Assembly (NCBI GenBank): GCA_029204225.1
Contig: CM055096.1
Location: 60,430,957-60,494,956 of the forward strand
Reading direction: 5' to 3'
From: Diphasiastrum complanatum
Taxonomy: Eukaryota; Streptophyta; Lycopodiopsida; Lycopodiales; Lycopodiaceae
DNA length: 64,000 nt
Part shown: in pieces, positions 33,139 through 47,334 of the stretch
How the letters are laid out: every line of letters begins with the position of its first letter
How positions within the stretch are numbered: the first letter of the stretch is position 1
The notes under the pieces: generated by a model
The model's database searches: none
The model's input: only the letters and a program-made list of their open reading frames with translations
What the model was told of the DNA's origin: nothing
Made by a program: the position numbers and the translations under genes

Positions 33139-33560
33139 GAGTTGAGTGTTATTACACGATGCTTCCTGCTTAAAGATTTATTTTAGAGTTGTTATTGCGC
33201 TACTGCTTATCAGTAGAGTCGCCTATTTTAGACTTATTCTTAGTTACTCAGAGATAGCTTTAGAGTGCGCGGTTTCTATCTGCTATTGTTTTGCGCTCAT
33301 TAGCATCTAATCTTGTTTTTCTGAACCAGTACTATTTTCTTATTGCATTCAGTTTGTGTCAGAATGCATGCATCTCTGTATTGCTTTTATAACTGGTAGA
33401 AATTGTCCGAGAATCCAATACTTTATGTTTGGCTACGTAATCACTTAGTATCTAACGAAAGTTAGTTGCTAAAGATTGGACGTGATTCCCATCACTACTA
33501 CTTTGTTCAATTTTTGATAGGCGTAGTCATGCATTGGAAGTAGGAAGTTTCCACTATTCC
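33138..33560 (+). repeat. LTR fragment related to element B, opposite orientation
   Basis: Contains, in LTR sense, GCTATTGTTTTGCGCTC (33280-33298) and the conserved block from ATGTTTGGCTACGTAATC to GTAGTCATGC (33425-33532) with a small insertion. It begins where the 3' LTR of D breaks off. Outer ends are not clear. Confidence 0.6.
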
Positions 33561-34574
33561 ATTACTCACCTATTTCCGACATTTATTTTACTTAGTTTAG
33601 AAGTTAGGTGATTCTATTGGCTACATTTGCCAATGTTGCATCTTGAGCACTGATTTTATTGTAAGGCTAGGATTAGCATACAAGTGCTAAGATGGTATAG
33701 AAGTTTTGAATGAGAGCTGCATAAGACTATAAACACGGCTCAATTTTCCTCATTTGTTATCTTGATGTATTCACTTCTTGGCTAAGAGAAAAGATGTAAT
33801 CTACATATGGACTACATTATCTAGTTTCTCTTTCTAGCTAGTGTTTTGATTTATGTGTCCATAGCCGGGATCTACATGAATGAAGTGTAATTGTTATCAT
33901 AGATGTGATCTTTATTAGATGCAATCATGTGCGGATCAAGAATCATCTTGGAAGATAGCTCTTGATGTACTGCTAAATCTCTTAATTATTTAAAATTAAC
34001 AAATTTCGTGGTTATATATTCTTGGCACTTGATGTGATAATGTATAAAGCTTTCAAACCTATTACCTAAATATCCCTTTTCCACATAGTAGGCAAGGCGG
34101 ATTCTTGAGCTTGTGGGCTTTCAAATGTCCCTTTAACACACAAATATTTGGGATTTGAGCTTGAGTCTCTATTGCTACAAGTATTGTTCTTACCTAACTA
34201 ACTTGGCCATCTTGGATGATGTATTACTAGATGCCCATTTCTTCTTTCTAATTTGTAGCCACATTCACATTTTTTTCTTTGTATCTTGGAGCCACTTTTA
34301 AAAGTCGAATTTTTATGTCATTTTGAGAATTTAAATCTTCCATGACAACTTTCTCATGTAGACATCTAGCGAAAGATCGACACATAGCACACACATTCCA
34401 ATAAAATATGCATATACTATGTGGTAGCCTATCATTATTTGTCCATGCCCATGTTCTATTGACTAAAAACAAAATCCCAATCTATCTTTTGTACTTGTCA
34501 CTATGTTGTGCAAGGGCTTGTACCCCTTGGATTCCACTTTAATATGCTGACGTCCTTAGGTAGTTGCCTCCCAG

Positions 34575-34606
34575 GGTGGAAGGCAATTGGGGCTGGGCCT
34601 TCCACC
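34575..34606. repeat. Fold-back sequence, 10-bp stem
   Basis: GGTGGAAGGC (34575-34584) is followed 12 bases later by its perfect complement GCCTTCCACC (34597-34606). A related copy lies at 35088. Confidence 0.7.
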
Positions 34607-35087
34607 CCTCAAAATAAAGATCCTAAATCTCTACTTAATGATAGATATTTGATTTCTTCAAGAGAAAAATAGATATATTTGATTTCTTTAAAGAATTAAA
34701 TAGGGTTGAATGATAATATGTCATATCTATAGTGTAGATACACTACAAAGGCCTCAACAAGGCTTGGAATTTGATGGGCACACCACCTTTCAAATTGAAA
34801 GTTTTTTTTTTATTTATATTTTTAACTTATATAGCACATATGTTTCCATCTTACCTTTCAATTCAATTCAAGAATATAAGAAAATTTCATCTTTCTCAAT
34901 AGATATTAGAATCCTTTCATGTTTTGACCTTCTAAGAATTTTGACTTTTCTTATTCACCTTTCACTTTGATATTCTTAATAATCCTCTCCATGCATTGCA
35001 TTTTGCACATGCCTAAACTTGGCCTCAACGCATAATGCACTCCTTGACATGCAATGGTACAAAGATAAAACTTCACCAGCCTACCAA

Positions 35088-35124
35088 GGTGGAAGGCCAT
35101 AGGGTGGGGCCTTCAAAGCACCCC
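35088..35124. repeat. Second copy of the fold-back sequence
   Basis: GGTGGAAGGCC is followed by GGGCCTTCAAAGCACC. The stem is shortened by substitutions but the arrangement and loop size match the copy at 34575. Confidence 0.6.
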
Positions 35125-35680
35125 CGAAAAGATCTCATGTGTTTGTGAAGCCTTGCTTGGGTAGCTTGTTTGGGTAAGGAATTAGGGCCATAATGTCTTC
35201 AAATAAACGAGATCTCAATATTTGTGAAGCTTTTCTTGGGTAGCTTGTTTGGGTAAAGAAATAGGGCCAAAATGCCATGATAGCTTAATTAGGTAAGCCG
35301 TTACATGAATCATTTAGAAATTAGATTTGAGCTTTTCGTCGGGTAAAACCCAGGGCAAAGCTATATGCTCCCTTGGGCGATCAGGCCTTGACAACTACTC
35401 TCAGGGAGGGGTAAGGCCCGGGACCCAATCGAGGCTCGAGCATATACATAAAGGATAGTTGTTGCATTTTCTACCCATATTTCAGACTGCTTAAAAAGGA
35501 GAATGGGCGACCCACCATTTTCAAGGGTGATTATGTTTTGCGATGCAAATTCTGCTTCATAATGGTCCTGTGATAACAGCATAGCTTTAAAAACATTGAT
35601 TCTATTTTTCAAATGTAAATTCTATTGCATAATGATGATGTGAAAAAGAAATCACTATCCTTTACACAATGGAATGAGCC

Positions 35681-35833
35681 GGGCAGATGACATTATGCTC
35701 GATAAAGAGTCAATATGTCCGGTACAGAGCCATACGCGAGACCCAGAGCTTGGCAGATGCCATTATGCTCAGTAAAGAGTCATAAGTGAGGCTCAGAGCC
35801 AGGCAAATGACATTTTGCCCGATAAAGAGTCAT
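35681..35833. repeat. Three copies of a ~31-bp repeat
   Basis: Copies of GGCARATGMCATTATGCTC followed by ATAAAGAGTCA start at 35681, 35751 and 35801, separated by related spacer containing CAGAGCC. Short imperfect tandem array, no coding sense. Confidence 0.65.
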
Positions 35834-36249
35834 AGTCTTGGCCCCTCCCAGCCTCTCCTATGACTGTTTACAAGGAGACCATAATACAAAATACGTTATC
35901 ACAATATGATGATCCATGCCTAATCATAGATAATGGATCTATTTGAATAAGAATATTTGAAAAGTCTGGGCAAGAAATGCGAAGACGTCATATTGTATAG
36001 GCCACAAGAACGCGTATTGGACTTGGCCAGATTGCATTCCATTTTCCGCTCTTGCTCCCACACTGTGTCCTGATCCTGACCAGCCAAAAGGTCAAGAGTA
36101 CACGCATTTCACCGTCCTTGGTCCCCAAAACACCCCCCCCTCCCCCTGGGGCCTCTTTCCGTTGTGAGTAACCGAAAATTGGGAGTTCAAATTTCCAGGC
36201 CTCTGTTTCGAGCCCCTGTTAGCGCTCATCTAAGACCGGCCCTCACGGT

Positions 36250-36321
36250 CACCGGATGTTGCCGGTAACTCCGCGCACCGGACCTGATCCTGCGGACTTG
36301 TTGTTGTGGTCCGGCCTAGAG

Positions 36322-36362
<41 letters not shown>

Positions 36363-37370
36363 CAGCTTTCGTTTCCTGCCTCGGTGCCTCCTGCTTTCGT
36401 CGATCTGCTTTTCTGTACTGCTTCCTGCTTCTGCCATCGCCGAGCGAACGATATCGATCGATCTTTCGAAATGCGTGTTTTGGTCTCGCTATCTGGTTTC
36501 GGGATCCTTGTCACGTTATGTTATGTGTCTCGGGTTTTGATTCTTTATTCTTTTGCGGGGAACTGTTTTGAAGGCAGTGTTACGTGAGCGTCTGCAGAGG
36601 TGGAGCTTGTGATTTGCTGCTGATCTTGCGATTTGTGATCGGTTTTCGATTCAGCTTGTCTTATGCTTGTCAGGTGTCTGAGCCTTTCTGTAATGCCGTG
36701 GACAGTCTTGAAACCGGAGCGTACATGGTATTTGCAGAGATGACAACGGTGACTTAGTGGATGTAAAGTCTCTGTGCTTATGGAAAAGTATGTGCGTGCG
36801 GACGTGCTGATGTAGTTTCGTCAGTTAGTGGTGTTTGTGATTATGCATGCTGCGGGAATTTGGCATAATAGTTGCAGTGTTTACATTGATTAGAAACCTG
36901 GTTAGAACGATATAGATTAATTGGAGGTCTTGGGCCACAATTCAGCTTGTTTTTATTCTATTAAAAAGTTGTTTTCAGTGATTCAAGCTGATTGGAGCAC
37001 TTCGAAGAGAAAATTCAAGCTGGAAGTTGTACGCCACTCCCCGACAGATTTCTCACAGATATTTGTTCAATTCCTTGATCTTGTTTCGTTTCTGCAACAG
37101 AAATCTCGTACCAATTTTCTTGCACTCAGTTGGAAGCTATGAGCTGAAAATACATCGAAAATTTTGATAGCCAGAGCCAAAAAAGTAGTTGAAATGCTAT
37201 GCCATGGCTTGAGTGCAGCACCCTGGACGCAATAAGTGTATGTCGAGAAGGATTGATATAATGTAGCCCTTGACGAAGTGCTAGGATCGGTATAATTATC
37301 ACTGAGAGCTGGATCAGAATCGCGAAAACTAGACAATTGTATCATCTTCAATCAAGAAAGGAAAAAAGAG
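36250..37370 (+). promoter_or_regulatory. Promoter/5' leader region of the PERK gene with CT microsatellite
   Basis: The GC-richer stretch up to 36470 with a (CT)18 run (36326-36361) is typical of plant transcription start regions. The later part is AT-rich and may contain a leader intron. Short upstream ATGs (for example 36471) precede the true start. The context before the chosen ATG is AAAAAAGAG. The start of transcription is not determined. Confidence 0.4.
36326..36361. repeat. (CT)n microsatellite in the PERK leader
   Basis: An uninterrupted CT dinucleotide run of about 36 bp. Confidence 0.9.
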
Positions 37371-38160
37371 ATGTCGGCAGGTGCCCCATCTCCTAAGCCT
37401 CTTGATGCTCCAATATCTGCAAATGCCTCAGCTCCTTCAGTTCCATCCCCAATCTCTGCATCTGCACCTGTACCCTCGCCCGCAGTACAAGCGCCCACTC
37501 AACCTTCACCCTCTCCATCTGCTCCAGTAGCTCCACCTTCGACGACTACTCAACCTAGCCCTCCTCCAAAAGCAAGCCCTCCATCTGTATCACCGGCTCC
37601 TCCACCCGTAGGAGGAATAACCCCTGCACCTGCTCCAGCGAGTGTGCTTCCACCTACTTCAATCTCACCACCACCGAACTCCTCCCCTCCGGTGACAAGT
37701 GGAGGCTCCGTTCCCCCCGCCTCACAATCTCCTCCTCCAGCAGTAGCAGCACCATCTCCTTTGGCAAATCAGGGAACTCCACCTCCAGTCTCAGCTCCCC
37801 CACCCCCAGTTTCAGCTCCCCCACCTCCAGTTTCAGCTCCCCCACCTCATGCTCTAGTAAATCCTCCCATTGTAGCTCCCCCTCCTCTATCAAATCCTCC
37901 GGTTGTAGGTCCTGGCACCAATGCACCTCCACCTCCAGGTGCACCACCTCCACCCTCTTTAGCTTCCCAGGGATCACCTCCGGGGGTTTCTTCGTCTGGA
38001 AGTGGCAGCAATGGAACATCCACTACTGTTATTGTGGGTGTTGCAGTGGGGGGAGCAGTGGTTGTGGCCTTGATTGCCGTTCTAATATTGTGGTTTACTA
38101 GGAAGAGAAAAAAAGAGGATCTATCCGGGAGTGCTCCTGGTGGATCGTACAGTGAACGAG
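37371..38160 (+). CDS. PERK: PERK exon 1
   Basis: Start codon ATG 37371 ([20 protein letters not shown]), proline-rich region, transmembrane helix and basic stop-transfer segment. Donor GAACGAG|GTACGC; intron phase 1. The minus-strand frame across 37654-38019 is a shadow of the proline codons. Confidence 0.92.
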
Positions 38161-41100
38161 GTACGCGATGACATTCTTCTTGAGTTTCATTGATAGCGTC
38201 TTCTTCTTTGCTGCTTTATTTTCATTCTGTGAAGAACAATTGCTTTGGCTTGGAACTTCTTTCTAGGTCCAAAATTACGGTATTTTAGTGGTAAAAAAAG
38301 CATCTGGAAATCCAGGTATGCATTTGATCAGGTTTGTGTAGTGTTGGACCTTCTGCACAGTCTCAAAGAGTTCGAGGCGACTTTTAACATTAGGGCGTCT
38401 GTCGATGTCATGACTTTCAGCATTAGGGCTTCTGTCCATGTCGCCCATTGTTCTGGGAAGTGCATCACACATTTCCAAGGTGCACAGGTGACCTGTTCTC
38501 TACAGCACCTAAACTTTAGTTTTTCTAACAAACCCGTTCACCCGAGGGTCAACCCGTTCTTCTGATTTACGCCACTTTCCACAGGTGAAAGGGCCACATG
38601 GAAAGGCTCCCTTACTATGGACGGAAATGGCATAATCATGTATTCTCTTTGACATTTCCTAAGGTTCTGAACATTCAGCTGTTAGATTTGCGCGTAGGTT
38701 TTCATCAGTTGTAGATATCTATGGGCAGAAGTCTTGCACAAGTTTTTAAAATAAGTATCAGTTTCTTAGGTGAAATGGCATTGTAGAGACACATGGAAAT
38801 TATCAACATGTCATTCAAGAAAAGGTCTGCAAGATACTGCAAGTTATTTATTACAGAGGAAGGTTTGTGAGTGCTCGAATAGTCACAGCTCTTTAAAGGA
38901 GGTCGTTTTCAAATCTCATGAAACTACGAGGTTGTTTTGTATCACGATATTATTGTCATGCATGTGTACTCAAGTTAGTTCACATTCGTTCTCGAAGGTA
39001 GCTGGTACCATTGTCTTTTGATGTGAGAAATAATTAGCGTTAACCAAGGTTGGGCGAAACTTTTGATACTCTGAAGAATCTTGCAGATGGCTCTCAAGTT
39101 GGGAATAGGAGGCGCAGGCCTGGTTCTCCATATTCTTCTTCATCAGATGCTATCAGCAACCCTCTGTTTCCACCACCGCGACCACCACCACCTGGATTGA
39201 AGAATATAGTCTATGGTAATGATTTTGGTGCTGCTGATGCTGGCCCACGAAAGCCTGTCCCACCTCCACCTCAAGGTTCTTCAAGCTTGGGAAATTCAAG
39301 ATCATGGTTCACCTATGAGGAGTTGGAGTTGGCAACAAATGGGTTTTCTAGGGCCAATCTTCTCGGCGAAGGAGGATTTGGGTATGTCTACAAGGGTCAG
39401 TTGGAAGGAGGTCAGACAGTAGCAGTAAAACAGCTGAAGCTGGGTGGGGGCCAGGGAGAGCGCGAATTTCAAGCCGAGGTTGAAATTATCACTCGCATCC
39501 ATCATAGGCACCTTGTCTCTTTGGTTGGATATTGCATAGCAGACACTCAAAGGCTCCTCGTGTATGACTATGTTCCAAATGGCACTCTGGAATATCATTT
39601 GCATGGTAATCCCCCTATTTGAATGCAATGTAGGCCTTAGTTTGTGTGCATTAATTCTAGGATCCTTAACTAGATGTGCATGCGTTGCTTGCAGGGAAGC
39701 AAAGACCTGTGGTTGAATGGGCCACAAGGTTGAAAATAGCGATTGGAGCAGCCCGTGGCTTGGCTTATCTTCATGAAGATTGTAAGTATCACCTCCATTT
39801 GGATATCACCTTATTTTCCTACTCTACCTGTTGGAATTTCAGTTTTGCACCGTCCCTCTGTGCTTGCCTCTGAAATTCTTAATGTTGCTGAGTTCCTCTT
39901 ACTTGGGGCTTAAGAGCAGCGAAGTATTTGTTCTGTTTTCAATTGAAAACTCTGCAAGATCTAAGATGGATGGCTTTTGCTCTTTTTAACATGCTTCACA
40001 AAAATATAGTTATTATCTATATGTTTGTTACATTCATCTGACCTTATTTTGGGCTTAAAGGGGAAATTTTGTAGCTGGGTGGAGTAGAAGCTTACAATTG
40101 TTCCTTGAGATTAGCTGGTTCTTTATGAATTCTAACCAATCACATTATTTTTGGTTTACATGCTCTGCAACACATGGTTACTTCCAAGCATATTGAGAGT
40201 CTTCTTGTCAACGTTAGAGAGTCAATTCAGTCAGTTTTCACTGCAATAAAAACTCAGTATTGCAACTATGAGGCTCAAAGGCCCAGAGATATCGTAACAG
40301 GTGACTGGTACTTTTCTGTTCTGTTTCATAGCCTAAATAAACGTGGATACTGGTCCACTTTTTTTGTACGTGGAAGAGCACAAACCATATTAAGACCCAT
40401 AATAAGAAGCAAGCAATACCTCCTGGTTACACAAAGGTAAACACTTCACTGAAATAGTACAGGGATACCAGGCTTGTTTCTGTAATTCCGGGCTATAAGA
40501 AAATCATCTATTGGATCGTGTTTTGCTGTCGAGATAACAAGGGCAGTTTTGAGGTAGATTCAGTGACACCCATAGGAAGAAACCTCAACTGCTTGTCTAG
40601 CAGCTGTGCCCCTTTTTGTGATGTGCGCACGTCGCGGTCATGTGTCTGATGGCCTTTATGACATGCCTTAGGGTACTGGAGATTCAGGACTTCAAGCTAT
40701 CAATGATAAAAAGGCTGAAGGTTTTGGTTATTTATTAGATAGCCTTTGATTGTATGAGCATTGAGCAAATCACCTTCAATTCATAAAAGAGAATGCTTTT
40801 TTTTCAAACTAGTGGCTGTATTGTTTGTATATCTGTGCTGAAGCTCATCACATATGTAATGACCTTACGCCCAAATAACATCAAAGTTTGGAAAGTGTCC
40901 AATTTGTTTGTAGCATTTTAAGGCACATCCATTCTGTGTATTTTAGAGTGGATACGCTTTGAGGGAGAACAAACTCCAATAGGACAGGAATACAAGAAAG
41001 GAAGGCAGGACTGGACAGGAATGAAGAAACTCCTTTTGCTTAGTGTAGGGGGAGCTTTTTCCAACAAGAATGATCCTATGCATAATAAATGGATGCTTTA

Positions 41101-44100
41101 TTGTGGACTTCCTACTCTGATTTTATATAAGCCGACATCCCTATACTCATTCTTAAAAGTACTAGTGGGATAGCTGTCTTCAATAGACCTTGGGGAAGTG
41201 AACTGTTGCTTAGTATTACCAATCTGGAGATATTTATACAATCTTGGAACAAAATTAATGATAAAAGTCTTTTTTAATCAATCATCCAAAAAGTTTGTAG
41301 CATGATAGTTATGTTATTGAATTTGACTACAGTCGTAGACAAATTCTATTGTGTCATGCAACCTGGCTTTTTATGGTCATCTGCACTGCATACTTAAATA
41401 TGCTTGTTTTTGTTTCTTCACATTGATATCCAATTTGCAAATGGTTTGTGTTTAGGCCATCCTAGAATCATTCATCGAGATATCAAGTCATCAAACATTC
41501 TACTTGATAACAATTTTGAAGCACAGGTACTTATGTGCATTGTGTTTTATGTTCTATGCAAGTTTTTTGCTACCTCAATACTTGCTGAAAATGGTAAATG
41601 CTTGTTATGTACATCTCAGATTTTGCCTCTGAGAACTGAATTAATCAATTCTTCTTGCGACTTGTCTCACATGTGTGACCAGGTTTCCGATTTTGGACTT
41701 GCAAAGCTTGCCTCTGATGCATACACTCACGTGACTACACGTGTGATGGGAACATTTGGGTATGGATGTTTGTAAGGATTTTTTTTAAGTGTAGAACATT
41801 GCTTACTTATATTGTTTTCAAACTTGTCCATTTCTAGTCACTGAGAACACCTCGTACTCCCCCTTGGCACAGGTACTTGGCTCCTGAGTATGCATCAAGT
41901 GGGAAGCTCACAGATAAGTCTGACGTATATTCCTTTGGTGTCGTTTTATTGGAGCTCATCACAGGTCGCAGGCCTGTAGACACATCACAGCCATTAGGCC
42001 AGGAAAGCTTGGTAGAATGGGTAGGTACTGTTTGGAAGTATAAGTTCCTGACTGCTGAATGGAACTTATTTCATATGCTATTTAGGTTTCTACTGAATTG
42101 TCGGCATATTTTTTCCTTCAGCACTGAAAACAATCAGTTTCACATATATTAATTTAATTTAATTGTAAAAGATCATTCTGTTTTGACTTGGCAAGCTGAA
42201 ATGTACATGAGTGGTACGTTTTGGCTATCGTTGTTTTAACAGTTGGATAGCTAGCCTGCATTGTGTGCATGCAAGTGGTCTGCATAACCGTTCCTAGTTT
42301 TAAGGAAACCAAGGCACTTGTGCTAATGCAGATGTGTGGAGAGCTCAGAGAAGTGTGGATTAATGTCTAGTGCTAACCCAAGGAGATCAGTCTGCAGTAT
42401 TTTATGTTTATTTGCTTAAGAAGTCTGGCAGTAATGTTTTGTTATGATGGTAGAGAAGTGAGGGCGTGGTAAATCCTCAACGAAATTTGGACTCATGAGA
42501 GAAAGGCTAATATTTACAAGACCATCAAGTGACAAGATTGTGATGCTCCAGCAGGCCTACAGAAAAAACATTTCGAAACCCATTGCTCAGAAAGAGATAG
42601 TATAGTTCATATGCTAGAATCATTTTTTTCACTTAGTCCAATATGAATCTATCTCATAGATTTGAAACTTGAACAGACTTACAAAAGTCATTTTGCTAGC
42701 TTCAAAGTTCATTGCAATGAATGATAGAATTTAACTTAGACAGACTCAGCCCTTCTTTGAGGAGAAGCTAGACTCTTGACTAGGTTTAGCAAAACTTCCA
42801 TTTGCTGGTCCCGCAAATTATTCTGATTATTCATTTCGTTGAGTGTTCTAGTCAACTACTGGCAACTGTAAGTATGTCGGTAAACTGGCCGTGCCACTAG
42901 GACTTGCGGTTCCGTCCATCATTATCTATTTCTTCATCGTAGGAAATTGCTTAAGTCAGTTGAAAGATATGTCTATGTAGTCAATTTTTAATGAAACCAG
43001 CTGTGACCCTTTACAAATTGAAATCATTTCAATAAATTCATTTCACTATTAAGCCATTTTCTTAGTTAATCAAAGCAATTGAACCCAAGAAATTACAGAA
43101 TAACTTGTTCAAATACTGACAATTTCAGCTAGTAGTGGAAAGCAGTTAGAAATCACTTCAACGAAGTCCATGTACCATTCTCACAACATTCCATGCTGAA
43201 TCGGCGTTATTACAAGCATGCACGGCATGCAAACACTGACATGCAATCATCATGGATTGAATTCAATTATGTGATATATTTCAAAATCCAATATTGCCAA
43301 AATCACTGTCATGCAAAGAAAAAGCATTCTTGCATGCATTAACACTACTCAAAACATTGTACGATGATGCATGTCTCGAAACATTTAGAGCACAAGGACC
43401 GTACTGTCCATGTGTGAGCATGAAAGGCTGGAGAAACCTGTAGGAGGGCACACTTTTCTAGGAGGTATCTGAAGCAAGCGCATCATAGGCTTCGCATGTC
43501 CTTAGAGAGGCATCAACAACAATCCATAAACATTCACAAGAGATCAGTGAAGCCTTCAACCAAGTTCTAAAATGATATGTGGGCTGAGAACAAACATTTT
43601 AAGCTTTTTTGGGATGGCATACTAGCTTACAATTTCATCACATTGGTGCCTAAGCCTCAAGCCACCAAATCAGGTGTCCAATAACTTGTTACAGAGGCCA
43701 AAGGATTTACAAAACAACTAGTAACGACTCCCATAACTATCAGATCAGAAGTACAAAGTACTCAACGAGAAAAGAGCATGTGAGAAACACCAATTTTGAG
43801 ACTTTCCGTGCTTCGTTCCTCCTATATTGCTCGTTCTTTTTGCTCCCAGCCATTGGACAGGTTCAATTGGTGTTGAAGAATGTACATGCAAATTTACAAG
43901 TTGCAAATGCTTCTCTCTATCGAAAACATCAAGAGTTCCTCAAAAAGTCATGCTTTTTGACCAATTTTTGACTTTTTTGGCATGTTCTGCAACTATGTTT
44001 AACCATTTTTCTTTGATGGTCTCTCTCTCTTTCTAGACAGTAGATTAATGGGCTAGTACCTAATCAAAGCTCGAATGAATGTTTAGCTTGTAATTATGAC

Positions 44101-44487
44101 TTTACTTTATATAGTTGCTTATGATGCTTGTGTGGAGAGCTGCTCCTATGGTTTTCTTTTTGTGATTCTGTTAATCCCTGGGAATTGCCGATTTTGTTAT
44201 TGGTTATGGGACTAGCTATGTTTATAGGGGGGGACATTATTAATGATGCCTACTCTAGAGTGTAGCATTCATATGCTAGATCTATTGATGTCTTCATCAG
44301 AGAATCAACTTTTTAAGTTGAATTGTATGCTTAAGTCGATGCAAAAAAGTAGATCAAGTATCGATCATAAGGATACATGAAACACAAACTAGAGAGCACT
44401 TTCATTCATCAATAAGATAGCTTATACAAATAGATAGCTTGCTGGATATGGTGCAATGAACTGAAAAACAGCTTCCCTCATATCTTT

Positions 44488-44550
<63 letters not shown>

Positions 44551-47269
44551 AGTAGGCTCCTCTCTACTTATATTCTCTCTCTTTGTTTTGGTTTCTTGAC
44601 GAATGGAGGACGTGTCAATGGTGTAGGCCCATCTCCCTATGACGCATGTTGTGCAAGTGTCCGGTGCATGTCATGACGTGTCTTTGTGCATGTGCAAGGG
44701 GTGACATGTGGCTTTCTCCATGTGCATAGGAAGGCATGTGTCTTTGTGCATGTAGACTTGTATGACACTTGTCCATGGAGGTGTCGTTTGACTAGGGCCC
44801 GCGGCTTACTTTTTATTAACTTGACTAGACTTTACCTTGGGGTTTATAACAGTATTTCATGTACCATGGGCCCAAGTATTATAGACAACATAACAAAATG
44901 ACCAATTGCCTCCAACACCTCCTTGCTATGTCTCCCTTGCTCTTGATTTGCTTGCTACGGAAACGGCAGTTTCATTTTTGTCCTAGTCGACAATGCTGCC
45001 AAAGATGGAGGCAAATTGAGTATATGAATCTGGCACGCTGTGAAGCAAGGTTACCAAGACTTTATACTCTTTTATCTCGGATCCTATTGCAGCCATGATC
45101 AATGATTGCTTGAAGGTTGAGGAAATGGTCAGCCATGGATTTTCCTTCCATCATTTTTAGCAGCATCAGCATCTTACGTAAATGGAGCTGGTTTGCCATT
45201 GTCTTCACCTCATACATTGCTTGCATCCCCTTCTATGCTTCTACTGCATTGTTAGCCCCTTCTATGCTTCTACTGCATTGTTAGGCTTGCTAACATGAAA
45301 GAGTTGATTGTCACCTAGACACACAAGAATCAAGGCTCTTGCTTTGGTATCCTTTCTAATCTAGTCCTTTGCTTCTTGCAAACTTTTTGGTTTTTCCTCC
45401 TTTCCATTTGTGATCTCCCACAAATTTCCTACAAGGAGAAGCATCTGCATTTCTAGTTTCTATAGGTGAAAATTTTTACCATCAAGTTTCTCAATCACTC
45501 TGGCTCCCATGGTGATGTGTGGAGATCAGAGGCAGGTGCAAGCAGCAAGAGAGTGACAGACATTGAGCAGCTATGGAGAAGTTAAAAGAACATTGGTTGC
45601 GTAGTGGTGTGCAGACAGATGGAGCGTGACCAGTTAGCATCAGTTGTGACCTGTGGATGAGATGGCAGTCGATGATATTCTTGCTAGCTGCACACGGTTG
45701 GAGAGAGGACAAAGCCTTCATAATTGTAGCTTGAACATTTAGACCTGAATTTTTCTAGAGCTTCTATTATTGTGTTAGAGTAGGATAAAGTTCATAGGAG
45801 ACTCAATGATATCTTAAACGACACCGAATCGGTGAATCATAAATTAACAAATTATTCTTCCAACTATTCTGATTACAAGAAATTTGACAAATTATTGGAT
45901 GTTTCGTTTTTGGTATTTGGTAATCAAACACATCTAACATGTTATGTGGCAACTCGCATAAAATTGTTCTCTGGTAGTTGAGGTGGCAATCCTAAGCTAG
46001 TGGCACCTGGGTGCCTAGCTAGGCTACATATTGGAGTTCTTGTTGGTTGACATGACACTTCCAATATATTGTATTAGTTATTTTTATGAGTTAATACAGT
46101 GTAGCCTTTATGAGTTCTTCAATGTTCTTGTTCAGAGCTCTAATATATCTCTCTCTCACTAGTTCCTTAGAGAGTGTAAATGTCTTCTTGAATATGTAAG
46201 CTACTCTTCTTGTTAGCACTCAGCTCTCTACATGTAGTTGAATATGTAAGATAGCATTAAATGCAGAAGTCGGCATTCTTTGCCCCAGAAAGTTTATAGG
46301 CCCACCACTCCATGAAGCAATGAATGGCAGCAACAGAAGCATCAGGGTAAAAGCATCAAGCATTACATCGCATTAGCTAGAGAAGACCACAACAGAAGTC
46401 GTGGTTATGACACCAAGGGGAAGAAAGCTTGCTCTCAAGAGCAAGCCAAAGAGAATCACCTTGAAGAAGAAGAATGCTATGACAAACTACTTGAAGCCAA
46501 AGAAGTTCGAATCTATGGATTCTTTAATGTGCATGCTTGAACATGAAAGCTTTTGGCAGGAGAGGCACGACATGTTCTCTAGTACGTTGCACACGATTGG
46601 AGGGAAGAAAAGTCCGCATAATCGTTGCTTGAATGTTTTAGATTTAAGGTACTAGCCAATTTTGTAGTCCTTGTAAAGGTGCATCACTTACCACCAAGTG
46701 TTAGTGCAAAGACAACAAATAGATAAATGTAATGTTCTCCATGTATAGGTGCATACTCCACTAAAATGTGTAGATGCACAGTCTGTATGAAGGTCAATGT
46801 TATTCTTGGCCACAAATTGGCTAGTTACAAAAGGGTTGCACATGGAGGAGTGCACAAGTTTTAGGGAATTTTTTGACCTGCTCGACGCATGTAGTGACCA
46901 TCTACAACGACAGGTTTCTTTGCTATCTTATGTAGTGTTGCCATTTTCTGAGATGGAATTACAGATATAGTCCAAGAAGCAAGGTGCTAGATAGTTTGCT
47001 TAAGGGAGAGCATGTTGGTTTGGTAAGCAAATTTCAGTACCAAAGGAGGTGTGTTAGTTTGATGTCATCAATGCGCACCTTGTACATCAGTCCATTGTAT
47101 CCATTTCTTGGCTTGCAATGGCTGTTCTTAAGTCATAAAAAGCTGCCCACATTGCAAATTTAAACACAAGAGAGAGATGTAGACTTCTGCAAACACTTGT
47201 GCAATTTTTGTTAAGTTTCATGCTGTGTGTGTTTTTCTTGTTCTTGTCTAGTTTAGTTTCCTGAACCTG

Positions 47270-47334
<65 letters not shown>

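Larger units (their letters stand above)
33561..36249. other. Intergenic DNA upstream of the PERK gene
   Basis: No supported gene. Apart from the two fold-back sequences and the short dispersed repeat listed separately, I see only AT-rich DNA. Base composition becomes GC-richer from about 36030 towards the PERK leader. Confidence 0.5.

Noticed and set aside
36256-36587. Leu-Ser and Arg-Glu rich frames on both strands
   Set aside because: Produced by the CT microsatellite in the PERK leader.
37654-38019. 121-codon minus-strand frame
   Set aside because: Shadow of the proline-rich codons of PERK exon 1.
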